From CAG-791 sp963605745 (GTDB taxonomy: Bacteria > Bacillota > Clostridia > Lachnospirales > Lachnospiraceae), in NCBI GenBank assembly GCA_963605745.1, contig CAVCWT010000015.1:1-62478 (forward strand): a stretch of 62,478 nucleotides of DNA, read 5' to 3'. Below the pieces are notes generated by a model that did no database searches, was not told where the DNA came from, and saw only the letters and a program-made list of their open reading frames with translations. The first letter of the stretch is position 1. The number at the start of each line of letters is the position of its first letter. This document shows, one piece after another, positions 6,719 to 16,132 of this stretch. A program made the position numbers and the translations under genes.

Positions 6719-8794
6719 CTATTCTCCACTGTTCTTCACCAGAGTCAGTACATTCCATCCGTCTTTGCGCTCATAGATCATCTCATCCATGAGCTTTTTC
6801 ACCATAAAGATTCCGAGTCCGCCAATTTTACGCTCCTCGACAGACAATGTCGTGTCCGGATCCGCCTTTTGGGTGGGGTCAAAAGGCTTTCCATTGTCAT
6901 AAAAATTCAGAATCACCTTGTTCCCCTGCAGAGCACAGGTCATTACGGCCTCCGTTGCCTCGCTGTAATGTGCAATATTGACATAAATTTCTTCGATCGC
7001 CACATCGATCTGTGACAGCATTCTTTCCGGTATTTCTGCTGCATGCAGAATCCTGTCATAGAACTCCATCACCGTGGATAGTTGTTCCAATGAGGGTACA
7101 ACCCGACATTCTTTTACCTTTGTGTCCATTTTTTTATTCTGCGTTGCTCCAGACGTTCTCACGTCTTCTGTGTGTAGATTTCCGTTCCACTCTTCGTCCT
7201 GCCCCATCTTCCCAGCCTCCGGTGAAATTTCCACAGCAAGCATCGTGATATCATCAAACTGTTCCGCTTCTCCGGTAAAGTTTTTCACATCCTGTTCCAG
7301 CGACTCCAGCAGCTCGCGGCAGGAAACGCCGCCTGCTGCTGTCAATGCATGAATCATTCGATCCGTTCCATATAGTTCCTGATCTGCATTCATTGCCTCC
7401 GGTACCCCATCCGTGTATACCACCAGTCGGTCTCCCGCATTCAGAACAAGCTCATATTCCTGATACCGCATTCCCTCCATGCCCGCCAGTACAAAGCCGT
7501 GTTTATCCCGGAACAGTTCAAAACGGCCTCCCTTGCGCATGATGGCGGGATACTCGTGTCCGGCATTTGCGCATTTGAGCTTTCCCGTTGAAATTTCCAG
7601 AATTCCCAGCCAGACCGTAACGAACATCTCTTCCTTATTGTTCTCGCAGAGCTCGTTATTTACCCTTTCCAGCACCTTTCCGGGAGTCAGGCCGCTTTGC
7701 GTTGCCGCCTTCAAGAGTGACTTGGAAACCATCATAAAAAGGGCAGCCGGAACACCCTTTCCGGATACATCTGCCATCACCAGCGCCAGATGATCCTCAT
7801 CAATCAGGAAAAAGTCATAGAAATCACCGCTCACCTCCTTGGCCGGACTCATGGACGCATAAATGTCAAAATCCCTTCGCGCCGGAAAGGCCGGAAAATG
7901 GCTGGGCAACTCTGAGGCCTGTATGCTGCGTGCAAGATTCAGTTCTGCCCGGATGCGCTCTTGTTCTGCTGTGACACATTTAAGATTCCGAATGTATTCC
8001 TTCAGTTCTGACACCATGTATTGAAATGTACTCGCCAGTTCCTCAATCTCATCACCGGTGTGAATATCCGGCTGGAACTCTTCCGGAGATTTCATCTCCC
8101 CGTCCACCAATTTGACGACGGCACTGTGCAGTTTTCTCAGCGGACGAAGAAAGATACAATGCAAATAACCATAAAATGCGGCGACAAAAAAGAGTAAAAC
8201 CAGAATCAGCTCCTCTCGCAAAGTGTCAATGCATAAGTGAAACATTCGTCTCACCTCATTCAGAGAAAGCCCCACGCATACCACTGCGACAGGTGTTCCT
8301 TCGCTGTTTAGGATTGCGGTTGCTCCCCCCATACTCGTCTGGCTGCATTTCCAGTACACCGGATCCTTCGACGTAAGAGAATCCTGCAGCGCCTCATACA
8401 GAATCGCTTCATCCTTACTCCCAAGGCTCTGAAAATCCTCATCCTCCGCAGTCCAGATATAAGTCATGGAATCATCTTCCGGCACCACCACATAAATGAA
8501 TTGCAGATGCATCTTTTCTCTGATGTTCTGCAATTCGCGCTGGATCTGCTCATAATGCTGGTCTTTCTCACCCGTCTCATAATACTGCTCTATCTGGTCG
8601 CCGTTCATAAAAGAGGCAACTGCAACGGAGGCCATTCCACCATATTCAAAATATCCGTAACCTACCTGCGTTTGAATATTACGAATAACCATATATAAAA
8701 CGGTCGTTGAGAGAATCGTGACCATGATCACCAATCCCATCAACAATCGGAACTGCAGTCGTATTTTTTTTATTGATTCCATGACTCGTTTCAT
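6719..8794 (-). CDS. membrane sensor SpoIIE-type phosphatase fused to RsbW-like kinase
   Basis: 691 residues. TM1 (~14-36), an extracytoplasmic domain of ~155 residues, TM2 (~195-215), a HAMP-like linker, a PP2C/SpoIIE domain (~285-530) and a GHKL domain (~560-690). All phosphatase metal ligands are visible (VSGDFYDF, MADVSGKG, VVYTDGVPEA, FDDITML). The kinase keeps its N box (AIEEIYVNIAHYS), G1 (YDNGKPFDP) and G2 (GGLGIFMVKKL). One protein can therefore both phosphorylate and dephosphorylate STAS partners according to an external signal. The start at 8794 is supported by a TGATG overlap with the reading frame that continues from the upstream STAS gene. No sigma factor is encoded nearby. Confidence 0.88.
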   Translation of the reverse strand: MKRVMESIKKIRLQFRLLMGLVIMVTILSTTVLYMVIRNIQTQVGYGYFEYGGMASVAVASFMNGDQIEQYYETGEKDQHYEQIQRELQNIREKMHLQFIYVVVPEDDSMTYIWTAEDEDFQSLGSKDEAILYEALQDSLTSKDPVYWKCSQTSMGGATAILNSEGTPVAVVCVGLSLNEVRRMFHLCIDTLREELILVLLFFVAAFYGYLHCIFLRPLRKLHSAVVKLVDGEMKSPEEFQPDIHTGDEIEELASTFQYMVSELKEYIRNLKCVTAEQERIRAELNLARSIQASELPSHFPAFPARRDFDIYASMSPAKEVSGDFYDFFLIDEDHLALVMADVSGKGVPAALFMMVSKSLLKAATQSGLTPGKVLERVNNELCENNKEEMFVTVWLGILEISTGKLKCANAGHEYPAIMRKGGRFELFRDKHGFVLAGMEGMRYQEYELVLNAGDRLVVYTDGVPEAMNADQELYGTDRMIHALTAAGGVSCRELLESLEQDVKNFTGEAEQFDDITMLAVEISPEAGKMGQDEEWNGNLHTEDVRTSGATQNKKMDTKVKECRVVPSLEQLSTVMEFYDRILHAAEIPERMLSQIDVAIEEIYVNIAHYSEATEAVMTCALQGNKVILNFYDNGKPFDPTQKADPDTTLSVEERKIGGLGIFMVKKLMDEMIYERKDGWNVLTLVKNSGE

Positions 8795-8796
8795 CA

Positions 8797-8853
8797 AACA
8801 ACGTAATCCTCAACGAATTCGTTCGCTTCCTTCTTCAGATTCTCCGGTTCCCG
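8797..8853 (-). other. 19-codon in-frame extension after the STAS stop codon
   Basis: After the TGA at 8854-8856 the same frame continues for 19 sense codons (REPENLKKEANEFVEDYVV). It ends in a second TGA whose last two bases lie in the SpoIIE start codon (TGATG, 8792-8796). The stretch looks protein-like and gives exact operon coupling, so the first TGA may be a recent nonsense change or a recoding site. Confidence 0.5.
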
Positions 8854-9150
8854 TCACTGCAGTGTCAGGAGATCCCCAAACCCTGTTAGCTCGAAAATTT
8901 CCATCACCGATTCGCTCACATGCAGGAGAGACATTTTCCCCTGGAGACTCATCCGCTTTTGTGTCGCCAGCAGTACCCGAAGTCCTGCCGAAGAAATGTA
9001 ATCTACTCCTGCAAAATCCAGCTGCAGTTCCTCAATGCCGATGAGGTCATCTTTCAGCGCTTCCTCCAACTGCGGAGCTGTCGTTGTATCCAAGCGACCC
9101 TCCAGTATCAATTTCAACGCATTCCCCGTTTGTTCTTTGTTTATTTCCAT
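8854..9150 (-). CDS. STAS-domain anti-sigma-factor-antagonist-like protein
   Basis: 98 residues, a single STAS domain like SpoIIAA/RsbV. The motif VDYISSAGLRVLLATQ holds the serine that a GHKL kinase would phosphorylate. In known systems the dephosphorylated form binds the kinase and frees its target. Here kinase and phosphatase are both in the next protein (6719-8794), and two other STAS domains with the same motif are fused to enzymes in the same cluster. It may act as a shared competitor or titrator among them. The gene ends at a TGA with a further 19 in-frame codons behind it. Confidence 0.88.
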   Translation of the reverse strand: MEINKEQTGNALKLILEGRLDTTTAPQLEEALKDDLIGIEELQLDFAGVDYISSAGLRVLLATQKRMSLQGKMSLLHVSESVMEIFELTGFGDLLTLQ

Positions 9151-9227
9151 CGTTTTTTCACCCCTAATATCAATTTCTCAGCAGTACTTTGCTGCTGATT
9201 TCACTCCATTTGCGTTCTGTTCATTTG

Positions 9228-10472
9228 TTACACAATCCTTGTTTCTTTCGGCAGCGGCATCCACGCACAACTCACATCGGCCACATAGGCCTTAATTCCG
9301 GCTTCTCTTAGCACCTTTGCATATTCATTGACATAGTCTTCTGTCGCCAGACCGAACAGAAAATCCATAATCATGGTTCCGTTTAAATCAAACATATGAA
9401 TTTTACGGCACTCTTCGTTGTAACAGATCATGTCCGTAATATGCGGTGTAATCTCTCCGAAATTCACTTTGCCAAAATAGGCAACACTCACGGTTTCCGA
9501 CTCCACGAAGCTTTTTATGGTTTTCTTCTGCGTTGACTTCTCGTGCATTCTGGATAACAGGTAATTTTTATCCTGTTTCTCTTTGAATTCCTTCCGCAGC
9601 TTTCCGCACAATTCCGGCATTGACATGTTGCTTAGTTCATCCGGATCGATCACAAGATCAATTGCATGTGTCTGCCCGATAATCGAATTCTCCAATCCGA
9701 GACATTTCCGCAGATCCATGGTATTCCGGCAGTTCACCGGCAGTTTCATTTCCGGATTCAGTCGATACAACGTTTTGGCAAACAGCACCGAGAGCATGAC
9801 CGTTGGATTGCAACCACACGCTTTACAGTATTGAATAAAATCTGCTGCAGGGAACATCACGCGCGAAATCATAACGTCCTTGTCGTCATTGAACGCCATA
9901 TTCTGATCCAATGCCACCTTTTCCGGAAAAGGGAACGCTTCTTTCCATTCGTACGGCTCATTTTGAATTCTGTCATTGAATCGATAAATGGTGTAATTGT
10001 CCTGCAGGTCGCACTCCTGCGTCGTTGGCATCCCTTCCAGTGTATCCGGCCGTTCGTACTTTTTTGCATAATATCTGCGCAAGGTTCCATCGATGATTTT
10101 CAGTGCACTGCCCCCATCCAGGAAGGAATGCAGCCCGGAAAATGTAATGATGTTCCCCTTACTTACTGTAAAGGTACAGATTCTGTCTGCTGCCGCTCCT
10201 GCACCGGCCACGATGATATTGTCACTTTCAAAGACACGTACCGGTTCGCTGTTCTCCACAAAAGAAAGCGTGTTCTCATCCGAACGAATCAGGCCATCCA
10301 TCAAAATCGGCCAGATCTGCAATGTTTCCTCCAGAGCATCCCGCAGGAGCTTCCTATCTACCTTCTCATCCAATCTGATCCGAAACGTCATATGAATTTT
10401 TTTTATTTCATCCAGTGCCCAGAAAAAGTTGTAGGGCATACTAAAATCTACTCTTCTCATATTGTCACTCAT
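9228..10472 (-). CDS. CAT/condensation-like acyltransferase (copy 1)
   Basis: About 414 residues. The block GLHSFLDGGSALKI has the HxxxDG catalytic motif of the chloramphenicol-acetyltransferase / NRPS-condensation / alcohol-acetyltransferase superfamily. The C-terminal VSVAYFGKVNFG resembles the SY-x-GK segment of the PapA/alcohol acetyltransferase branch. It would move an acyl group from CoA or a carrier to an alcohol or amine. Its distant paralogue lies at 16133-17344, and a STAS-acyl-CoA synthetase opens the same cluster, so acyl donors may be made locally. Start at 10472 (MSDNMRRVDF) is preferred to a TTG at 10496. It follows the GlgX-like gene by 24 bp. Confidence 0.68.
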   Translation of the reverse strand: MSDNMRRVDFSMPYNFFWALDEIKKIHMTFRIRLDEKVDRKLLRDALEETLQIWPILMDGLIRSDENTLSFVENSEPVRVFESDNIIVAGAGAAADRICTFTVSKGNIITFSGLHSFLDGGSALKIIDGTLRRYYAKKYERPDTLEGMPTTQECDLQDNYTIYRFNDRIQNEPYEWKEAFPFPEKVALDQNMAFNDDKDVMISRVMFPAADFIQYCKACGCNPTVMLSVLFAKTLYRLNPEMKLPVNCRNTMDLRKCLGLENSIIGQTHAIDLVIDPDELSNMSMPELCGKLRKEFKEKQDKNYLLSRMHEKSTQKKTIKSFVESETVSVAYFGKVNFGEITPHITDMICYNEECRKIHMFDLNGTMIMDFLFGLATEDYVNEYAKVLREAGIKAYVADVSCAWMPLPKETRIV

Positions 10473-10496
10473 AACAAGACCTCTTGTTCCATTCAA

Positions 10497-12569
10497 TTAA
10501 TCCATTGTTCCCAGCAGAACCATTGTACTTCTGGATGCCAGATGAACATTTCCTATGCAGACATTTCCTTCCCACTGATTTTCCGGATCTGCAGAGTAGC
10601 TGACAATTCTCCATTCCATTCCCGTAGGAAGGATCGGTAATTCAAAAGTATGTTCCTCCCAGTGTGTATTCACAGCAAAGTAAATAAAGGAATCCTTCTC
10701 TGTGCCAAATTCTGCAGCAGGTTCTGCATACAGCACACCTACACACTGAAATGGTGCGCTCCGATCAAAACTCCACGCCTTTTCCCCATGATAGGATAAT
10801 TCCGGATATCCTGATGTATTATTGCCGGTGTAAAAATCATCCTTACGAAGTACCGGATGCTGCTTGCGAAATTCAATCATTTTAGCAAAATAATTGAAAA
10901 GGCCTTCATATTTTTCCAATCGGTTCCAGTCCAGCCAGGAGACGTCACTGTCCTGACAATAGGCATTATTGTTGCCGTACTGTGTGTTGGCGAATTCATC
11001 ACCGGCATAGAACATCGGAACACCACGCGACATCAGCAGAATCGAAATCAGATTTTTCATCTGTCTGACCCTCAGCTCATTGACGCCCGGATCATCGGTT
11101 TCTCCTTCCGCCCCGCAATTCCAGGACTGATTATTAAATTTGTCCATTCGTGTTGGCATAATGTTGCGTTCATTATGCGCCTGATTGTATGCAACGCTGT
11201 CATACAGTGTAAATCCGTCATGACAATTCACATAATTCAAAGAGGCGGCCGGTGAACTTGATCGGAACATGTCCGGCGATCCTTCCAGCGTAGTAAGAAG
11301 AGCCGGTCCATCCTCTGCGCATCCCTTTACGAATCGTTTGACGGTATCTCTTGTTCTGGGATTCCAGTCTGCCCAGCCATAAGGAAATTTTCCAATTGTA
11401 TTATGTCCACCGGCATCCCAGCCTTCCGAGATGAACTTGGTCTTGCACAGCACCGGATCATTCAGCAGGGAATCTACCAGCGGCGGAGAAACCATGGGCT
11501 TTCCATTCACATCCCGTGAGAAAATCGGAGCCTCATCCACCCGAAAACCATCAATATGATAGGAGGATACCCAATACCGCAGAGAATCCAGGATAAAGTT
11601 ACGGACAATAGAATTGTTGCAGTTCATCGTATTGCCGCACCCGGTGTAGTCCGCACAGGACCCATCCTCCTTCAGAATATAGTAAGTCTTGTTATCCACT
11701 CCTCGGAAGGAGATGTACTTGTTGGGATCTCCCATTTCTGCTGTGTGATTGAATACAATATCCAGAATAACGGAAATTCCGTTTTTATGGAGCTGCTTTA
11801 TCATATTCTTCAATTCATCCGGTGCCATTCCCATGGAGCTGGTTCTGGCATAGCTGGATTTCGGTGAAAAATAATTGACCGGCATATATCCCCAGAAATT
11901 TGCAATATCATCCCGATCCGATTCAATTTTTTCATCAAACTCAAAAATCGGAAGAAACTCAATGCAGTTGATTCCCAGCTTCTTCAGATAGGGGATTTTC
12001 TCCACAACTCCGGCAAAGGTTCCCTTGTACTTCACCTTACTCGACGGATCATAGGTAAAGCTCCGTACATGCATCTCATAGATCACCAGATCCTTCATCG
12101 GTGTATCTAACGGCCGATCTCCCTCCCAATCGTAGTCATCTCGGATGATCTTCCCGCGAAACTGGAAATCACTGTTCGCATAGCTGTCCTCATTCCACTT
12201 CTCTCTTCCGGAGACAAGTTTTGCATAAGGATCCAGTACAACCTTATTCCTGTTGAACAGCAATCCCTCTGACGGACAGTAAGGACCGTCAAAGCGATAA
12301 CCATACTCCATTTCCTCCCAGTTAAGGTCAAAAATCATAACGGAGTATACACTGCCGATCCGGAATTCATCCGTAAAGCAGAACACATAAAATGGTTTTT
12401 CCTCCCCCGTATGATACAACAGCAGTTCACAGCCTGTAGCATACTTGGAATAAATCGAAAAATTAACGGTCGTGTCATCTACAATCTCTGCACCAAACGG
12501 CATAACTCTGCCACGTGCACATTTCATTCCATTGATTTCATGAGTCGGGAATTCGTCAGTTTTGATCAC
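10497..12569 (-). CDS. glgX: glycogen-debranching-type GH13 glycosidase (GlgX/isoamylase-like)
   Basis: 690 residues: N-terminal CBM48-like domain (VMPFGAEIVDDTTVNFSIYS) then a GH13 barrel. Catalytic blocks: GFRVDEAPIF (nucleophile Asp), KFISEGWDAGG (acid/base Glu) and NYVNCHDGFTLYD (stabilising Asp). It should cleave alpha-1,6 branch points of glycogen or limit dextrins in the cytoplasm. The GTG start overlaps the stop of the ABC gene upstream by four bases (GTGA), with AAGGAG before it, so it is translationally coupled to the exporter. No other glycogen gene is adjacent, so the enzyme may serve the cluster's product rather than storage glycogen; that is inference. Confidence 0.88.
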   Translation of the reverse strand: MIKTDEFPTHEINGMKCARGRVMPFGAEIVDDTTVNFSIYSKYATGCELLLYHTGEEKPFYVFCFTDEFRIGSVYSVMIFDLNWEEMEYGYRFDGPYCPSEGLLFNRNKVVLDPYAKLVSGREKWNEDSYANSDFQFRGKIIRDDYDWEGDRPLDTPMKDLVIYEMHVRSFTYDPSSKVKYKGTFAGVVEKIPYLKKLGINCIEFLPIFEFDEKIESDRDDIANFWGYMPVNYFSPKSSYARTSSMGMAPDELKNMIKQLHKNGISVILDIVFNHTAEMGDPNKYISFRGVDNKTYYILKEDGSCADYTGCGNTMNCNNSIVRNFILDSLRYWVSSYHIDGFRVDEAPIFSRDVNGKPMVSPPLVDSLLNDPVLCKTKFISEGWDAGGHNTIGKFPYGWADWNPRTRDTVKRFVKGCAEDGPALLTTLEGSPDMFRSSSPAASLNYVNCHDGFTLYDSVAYNQAHNERNIMPTRMDKFNNQSWNCGAEGETDDPGVNELRVRQMKNLISILLMSRGVPMFYAGDEFANTQYGNNNAYCQDSDVSWLDWNRLEKYEGLFNYFAKMIEFRKQHPVLRKDDFYTGNNTSGYPELSYHGEKAWSFDRSAPFQCVGVLYAEPAAEFGTEKDSFIYFAVNTHWEEHTFELPILPTGMEWRIVSYSADPENQWEGNVCIGNVHLASRSTMVLLGTMD

Positions 12570-14332
12570 TCTTCTTCTCCTTTCTTATTTTCAAACTGGC
12601 TCAGATAAAGATCTGCATAAAATCCGTTCTTATTCATCAGTTCATTGTGACTGCCCATCTCCACAATATCGCCATCCTTCAGGACCAGGATCGTGTCCGC
12701 ATTCCTGATCGTAGAAAGCCGATGTGCAATGACAAAGCTCGTTCTGTCCTTCATCAAAAGATCCAGCGCACCGGTAATAATCTTTTCCGTTCTCGTATCT
12801 ACGTTGGAGGTTGCTTCATCCAGAATCAGGATCGGCGCATTGTCCAACATGGCTCTGGCAATGGTAATCAACTGGCGTTGTCCGGCTGAAACACCGCAGT
12901 CCTCGCCCAAACGAGTGTCAATTCCGTTCGGAAGGGTTCGGATAAAGTCCGCAATCCCGGCATCCTCACATACTCTTTTTAAATCCTCTTCGGAATACTT
13001 TTCTTTTGCATACACGATATTGCTGCGAATGGTTCCTTCAAATGTCCAGGTATCCTGCAGAACCATACCGATACAGCGATGCAGCGTCCTGCGCGACATC
13101 TCATTGATTGGAATTCCGTCAAGTCGAATGTTTCCTCCGTTGACCTCATAAAAACGCGTCAGCAGATTTACCAGTGTCGATTTTCCGGCTCCGGTTGGTC
13201 CTACAATTGCGACCTTCTGTCCAGGTTCAACATGCAGCGAAAAATCTCGAATAATGATATTCTCGGGATGATATCCGAATCGAACATGCTCGAAATCAAC
13301 ACATCCCCTTACCTTTGCTGTCTCAAGTTCACGTTTTCCCTCATCTGCCATCTCTTCAAGGTCGAGGAAGCGGAAAATTCTCTCTCCTGCCGCCAATGCC
13401 GGCTGAATGGTTCCGCTTGTCTGCATCAAGGTAGACATCGCACTCTGGAACATCTGCGCATACAGGATGAAGGCAATGATGGTTCCAACCTCCGTTCTGC
13501 CATGAATCACCAGCAATGCTCCTGCAACGCAGACTGCAATGTAGCTCAGATTCCCCGAAAGAGTCGAGATCGTCATCATCATCGACGTAATGAACTGACT
13601 CTTCCATGTGCTGGCATACAGCTCGTGATTCAGATTTTCAAAATCTTCAATAATTTCTTTTTCTGCCGAAAAAGATTTGATAATAAAATGTCCGCTGATA
13701 TCCTCATTGATTGCCGAATTCAGCCTGGCCAGACGATTCTGCCTTTCCTTAAAAAATCTTGCTCCACTGCCAACCAGTACTGCAGATAACAGCACACCCA
13801 AAATGCTGGATACAATCGTTGTCGCAGCGAGTTCCCTGCTCGCAAGGAACATCATCACAAGGCATCCGACAAACGTTGCCACTGCCGTGATCAGCGAGGA
13901 CAAGGTTGTTCCAAATGACGTAGCAACCTGATCCACATCATTTGTCATCGTGGAAATGGTTTCTCCATCCGGTGTTGTATCAAAATAATTCAGCGGGACC
14001 CGATCTGATTTCTCGTTCACTTCCCTTCGCATCCTGCAGGAACATTTCTGCGTAATAATCGGTGAAATATATGCCTGCAGAATATTGAAAAGAAACGCCA
14101 GCAGCAGAAAAACAACCGCCACCACCAGATTTTTCAGAATGAAACTTTCATCCATGCTCCCGGTTATTCCACGGGAAATCTCATCGGAGATCTTCTTGGT
14201 CAGATGAGGAACCACAACGTTCAGCAATGAACTGCCGGCAGAAAGTGCCGAAATTGCTGCAATGCCGCCCCACCACGGCTTCATATAAATGACAAGCCGC
14301 ATCAGTACATTGGATACATTTTTCTTTGTCAT
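12566..14332 (-). CDS. ABC exporter half (permease-ATPase), catalytic-site subunit
   Basis: 588 residues: six-helix exporter membrane domain (~1-320) and nucleotide-binding domain (~340-580). Walker A GPTGAGKS, signature VSAGQRQ, Walker B ILILDEATS with the catalytic Glu, and an H-loop in VIAHRLST. The gene begins one base after the stop of the partner at 14334 (TAA-A-ATG). The partner lacks the catalytic Glu, so the pair fits a heterodimeric type IV exporter of the BmrCD/TM287-288 kind. There is no N-terminal peptidase domain. The substrate could be the acylated product of the cluster or the small peptide at 5245-5409. Confidence 0.9.
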   Translation of the reverse strand: MTKKNVSNVLMRLVIYMKPWWGGIAAISALSAGSSLLNVVVPHLTKKISDEISRGITGSMDESFILKNLVVAVVFLLLAFLFNILQAYISPIITQKCSCRMRREVNEKSDRVPLNYFDTTPDGETISTMTNDVDQVATSFGTTLSSLITAVATFVGCLVMMFLASRELAATTIVSSILGVLLSAVLVGSGARFFKERQNRLARLNSAINEDISGHFIIKSFSAEKEIIEDFENLNHELYASTWKSQFITSMMMTISTLSGNLSYIAVCVAGALLVIHGRTEVGTIIAFILYAQMFQSAMSTLMQTSGTIQPALAAGERIFRFLDLEEMADEGKRELETAKVRGCVDFEHVRFGYHPENIIIRDFSLHVEPGQKVAIVGPTGAGKSTLVNLLTRFYEVNGGNIRLDGIPINEMSRRTLHRCIGMVLQDTWTFEGTIRSNIVYAKEKYSEEDLKRVCEDAGIADFIRTLPNGIDTRLGEDCGVSAGQRQLITIARAMLDNAPILILDEATSNVDTRTEKIITGALDLLMKDRTSFVIAHRLSTIRNADTILVLKDGDIVEMGSHNELMNKNGFYADLYLSQFENKKGEEE

Positions 14333-14333
14333 T

Positions 14334-16097
14334 TTATGCCTCCTCGATGTTCAGCTGGGATTCTGCAATCTCCCGATACACCGGGCAGTTCTTTAGCAGC
14401 TCGTCGTGTTTTCCGATTCCAACCATCCGCCCCTTTTCCAGTACCAGTATCTTATCTGCATTCATGATGCTTCCGATTCGCTGTCCTACAATAATCTGTA
14501 TTGCATCCTTCGCATTCTCGCGCAGTTTATGACGAAGCCTGGCATCCGTCTTAAAATCAAGGGCCGAAAAGGAATCATCAAAGATATAAATTTCCGGTTT
14601 TCTGCAGACCGCCCTGGTAATGGTCAGTCTCTGGCGCTGACCGCCGGAGAAATTACTCCCTCCTTCTTCGACTCTGGCCTCGTATTTTCCTTCCTTTTTC
14701 TCGATAAATTCCTTTGACTGCCCGATTTCTGCTGCCTCTTTGATATCATTTAAAGAAACGGCAAAGCCGTCCTTTTCTCCAAAATCAATGTTGGAAGCAA
14801 TGGTTCCTGTGAACAAAAAGCTTTTCTGCGGAACATAGCCAATCTTGTCTCTTAGTGTCGAAACCTTGTAATCTCTGACATCCCGTCCGTCGATCAATAC
14901 GGCTCCGTCTGTGGCATCGTAAAATCTGGGAATCAGATTCACAAGGCTGGTTTTGCCGGAACCCGTTGCTCCGATAATGGCCAGCACCTGTCCTTTTTGC
15001 ACAGTAAAGCTGATGTTGCTCAGGACAGCCTCCGCTCCACCCGGATAAGCAAAGGAAACATTTCTGAACTCGATGGATCCCTTCTCGTCACCCATTGCGG
15101 CAGCGGTATTTTTGAATTCTCCGTCGCAAATCTGCTGCGGGGTATCAATCACCTCGTTAATCCGATGCACAGAGACAACGGTTCTGGGCAGAATAACCAA
15201 TGCAAATACGATCAGAATAAATGCTGCAATCGCCTGCAGCGCATAGGAGGAGAAGGCCATCATCTGCGAAAATAGCATCAGGCGGTTTGCCGGACCTTCC
15301 ATTCCCTGAATCATGACGGCCCCTGTAGCATACACAATGATTGTGAAGCCGCTCGTTGCCAGAGAAAACATCGGTGACAGAACTCCCATAATATGACTGA
15401 CCAAAATGCTGGTATCGGTCAGTTCCCCGTTTACCTTCTCGAACTGATCCCTCTGGAATTCATAGCCGTTATATGCATGTACAACTCTCATTCCCGACAG
15501 ATGCTCTTTTGTCAGCCGATTTATCTTATCGATCAGCTTCTGCTGAAGATCTGTTTTCTTTATTGACAGAAAAAATGCTGTCACAATGGCGAACAGCAGA
15601 ACTGCAACAACCAGAATGAAGGCTGTGAGCCACACACGATTGCTGCTCATCTTGGAAAGCGCAATGATCGCTGTAAGCGGGCACTGCACCAAAACCTGCA
15701 ATCCGATGGAGCAAAAATTCTGGACCTGCATAACATCGTTCGTAGACCGCGTGATTAAGCTGGATCCGGACATTTCCGTCATTTCCGCCGGATTCAGCTC
15801 CATGATTCTATGAAACAAAGCAGATCGCATTCTGGTTGTTATCTTTGTCGAGACAACCGCAATGCACAGTCCTGCAATCGAAGCACAGACAAACGATCCC
15901 ACTCCGCACAACAGCATGGAAAATGCGCATCCGGATAATCCCGAAAAATCACCATTTTCATTCAGAAAAATCTTGGTGATCGCCGACATATAATCAGGAA
16001 GCTTCAAAGACAGCAGCACCTGTATGATCGTAAATACCGCATAAACGACCAGTACCGCCCAATCCTTTGCTCTGATGTATTCCAATAACCTTTTCAT
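14334..16097 (-). CDS. ABC exporter half (permease-ATPase), degenerate-site subunit
   Basis: 587 residues with the same domain order as its neighbour. Walker A GATGSGKTS and signature NFSGGQRQR are standard, but Walker B reads IYIFDDSFS, so the catalytic Glu is Asp. The H-loop position reads VGQRIG rather than an AHR-type motif, again a degenerate site. This asymmetry is normal in heterodimeric exporters, where the degenerate site binds but barely hydrolyses ATP. Start at 16097 has GGGAGA upstream. It follows the acyltransferase at 16133 by about 35 bp in the same direction. Confidence 0.9.
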   Translation of the reverse strand: MKRLLEYIRAKDWAVLVVYAVFTIIQVLLSLKLPDYMSAITKIFLNENGDFSGLSGCAFSMLLCGVGSFVCASIAGLCIAVVSTKITTRMRSALFHRIMELNPAEMTEMSGSSLITRSTNDVMQVQNFCSIGLQVLVQCPLTAIIALSKMSSNRVWLTAFILVVAVLLFAIVTAFFLSIKKTDLQQKLIDKINRLTKEHLSGMRVVHAYNGYEFQRDQFEKVNGELTDTSILVSHIMGVLSPMFSLATSGFTIIVYATGAVMIQGMEGPANRLMLFSQMMAFSSYALQAIAAFILIVFALVILPRTVVSVHRINEVIDTPQQICDGEFKNTAAAMGDEKGSIEFRNVSFAYPGGAEAVLSNISFTVQKGQVLAIIGATGSGKTSLVNLIPRFYDATDGAVLIDGRDVRDYKVSTLRDKIGYVPQKSFLFTGTIASNIDFGEKDGFAVSLNDIKEAAEIGQSKEFIEKKEGKYEARVEEGGSNFSGGQRQRLTITRAVCRKPEIYIFDDSFSALDFKTDARLRHKLRENAKDAIQIIVGQRIGSIMNADKILVLEKGRMVGIGKHDELLKNCPVYREIAESQLNIEEA

Positions 16098-16132
16098 AAA
16101 TTCTCCCGAAATTCGTTCCTCTTCTCGGATTC

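Noticed and set aside
9666..10640. 324-codon plus-strand frame over the first acyltransferase and GlgX
   Set aside because: Opposite to motif-bearing genes, with no start signal and low-quality composition.
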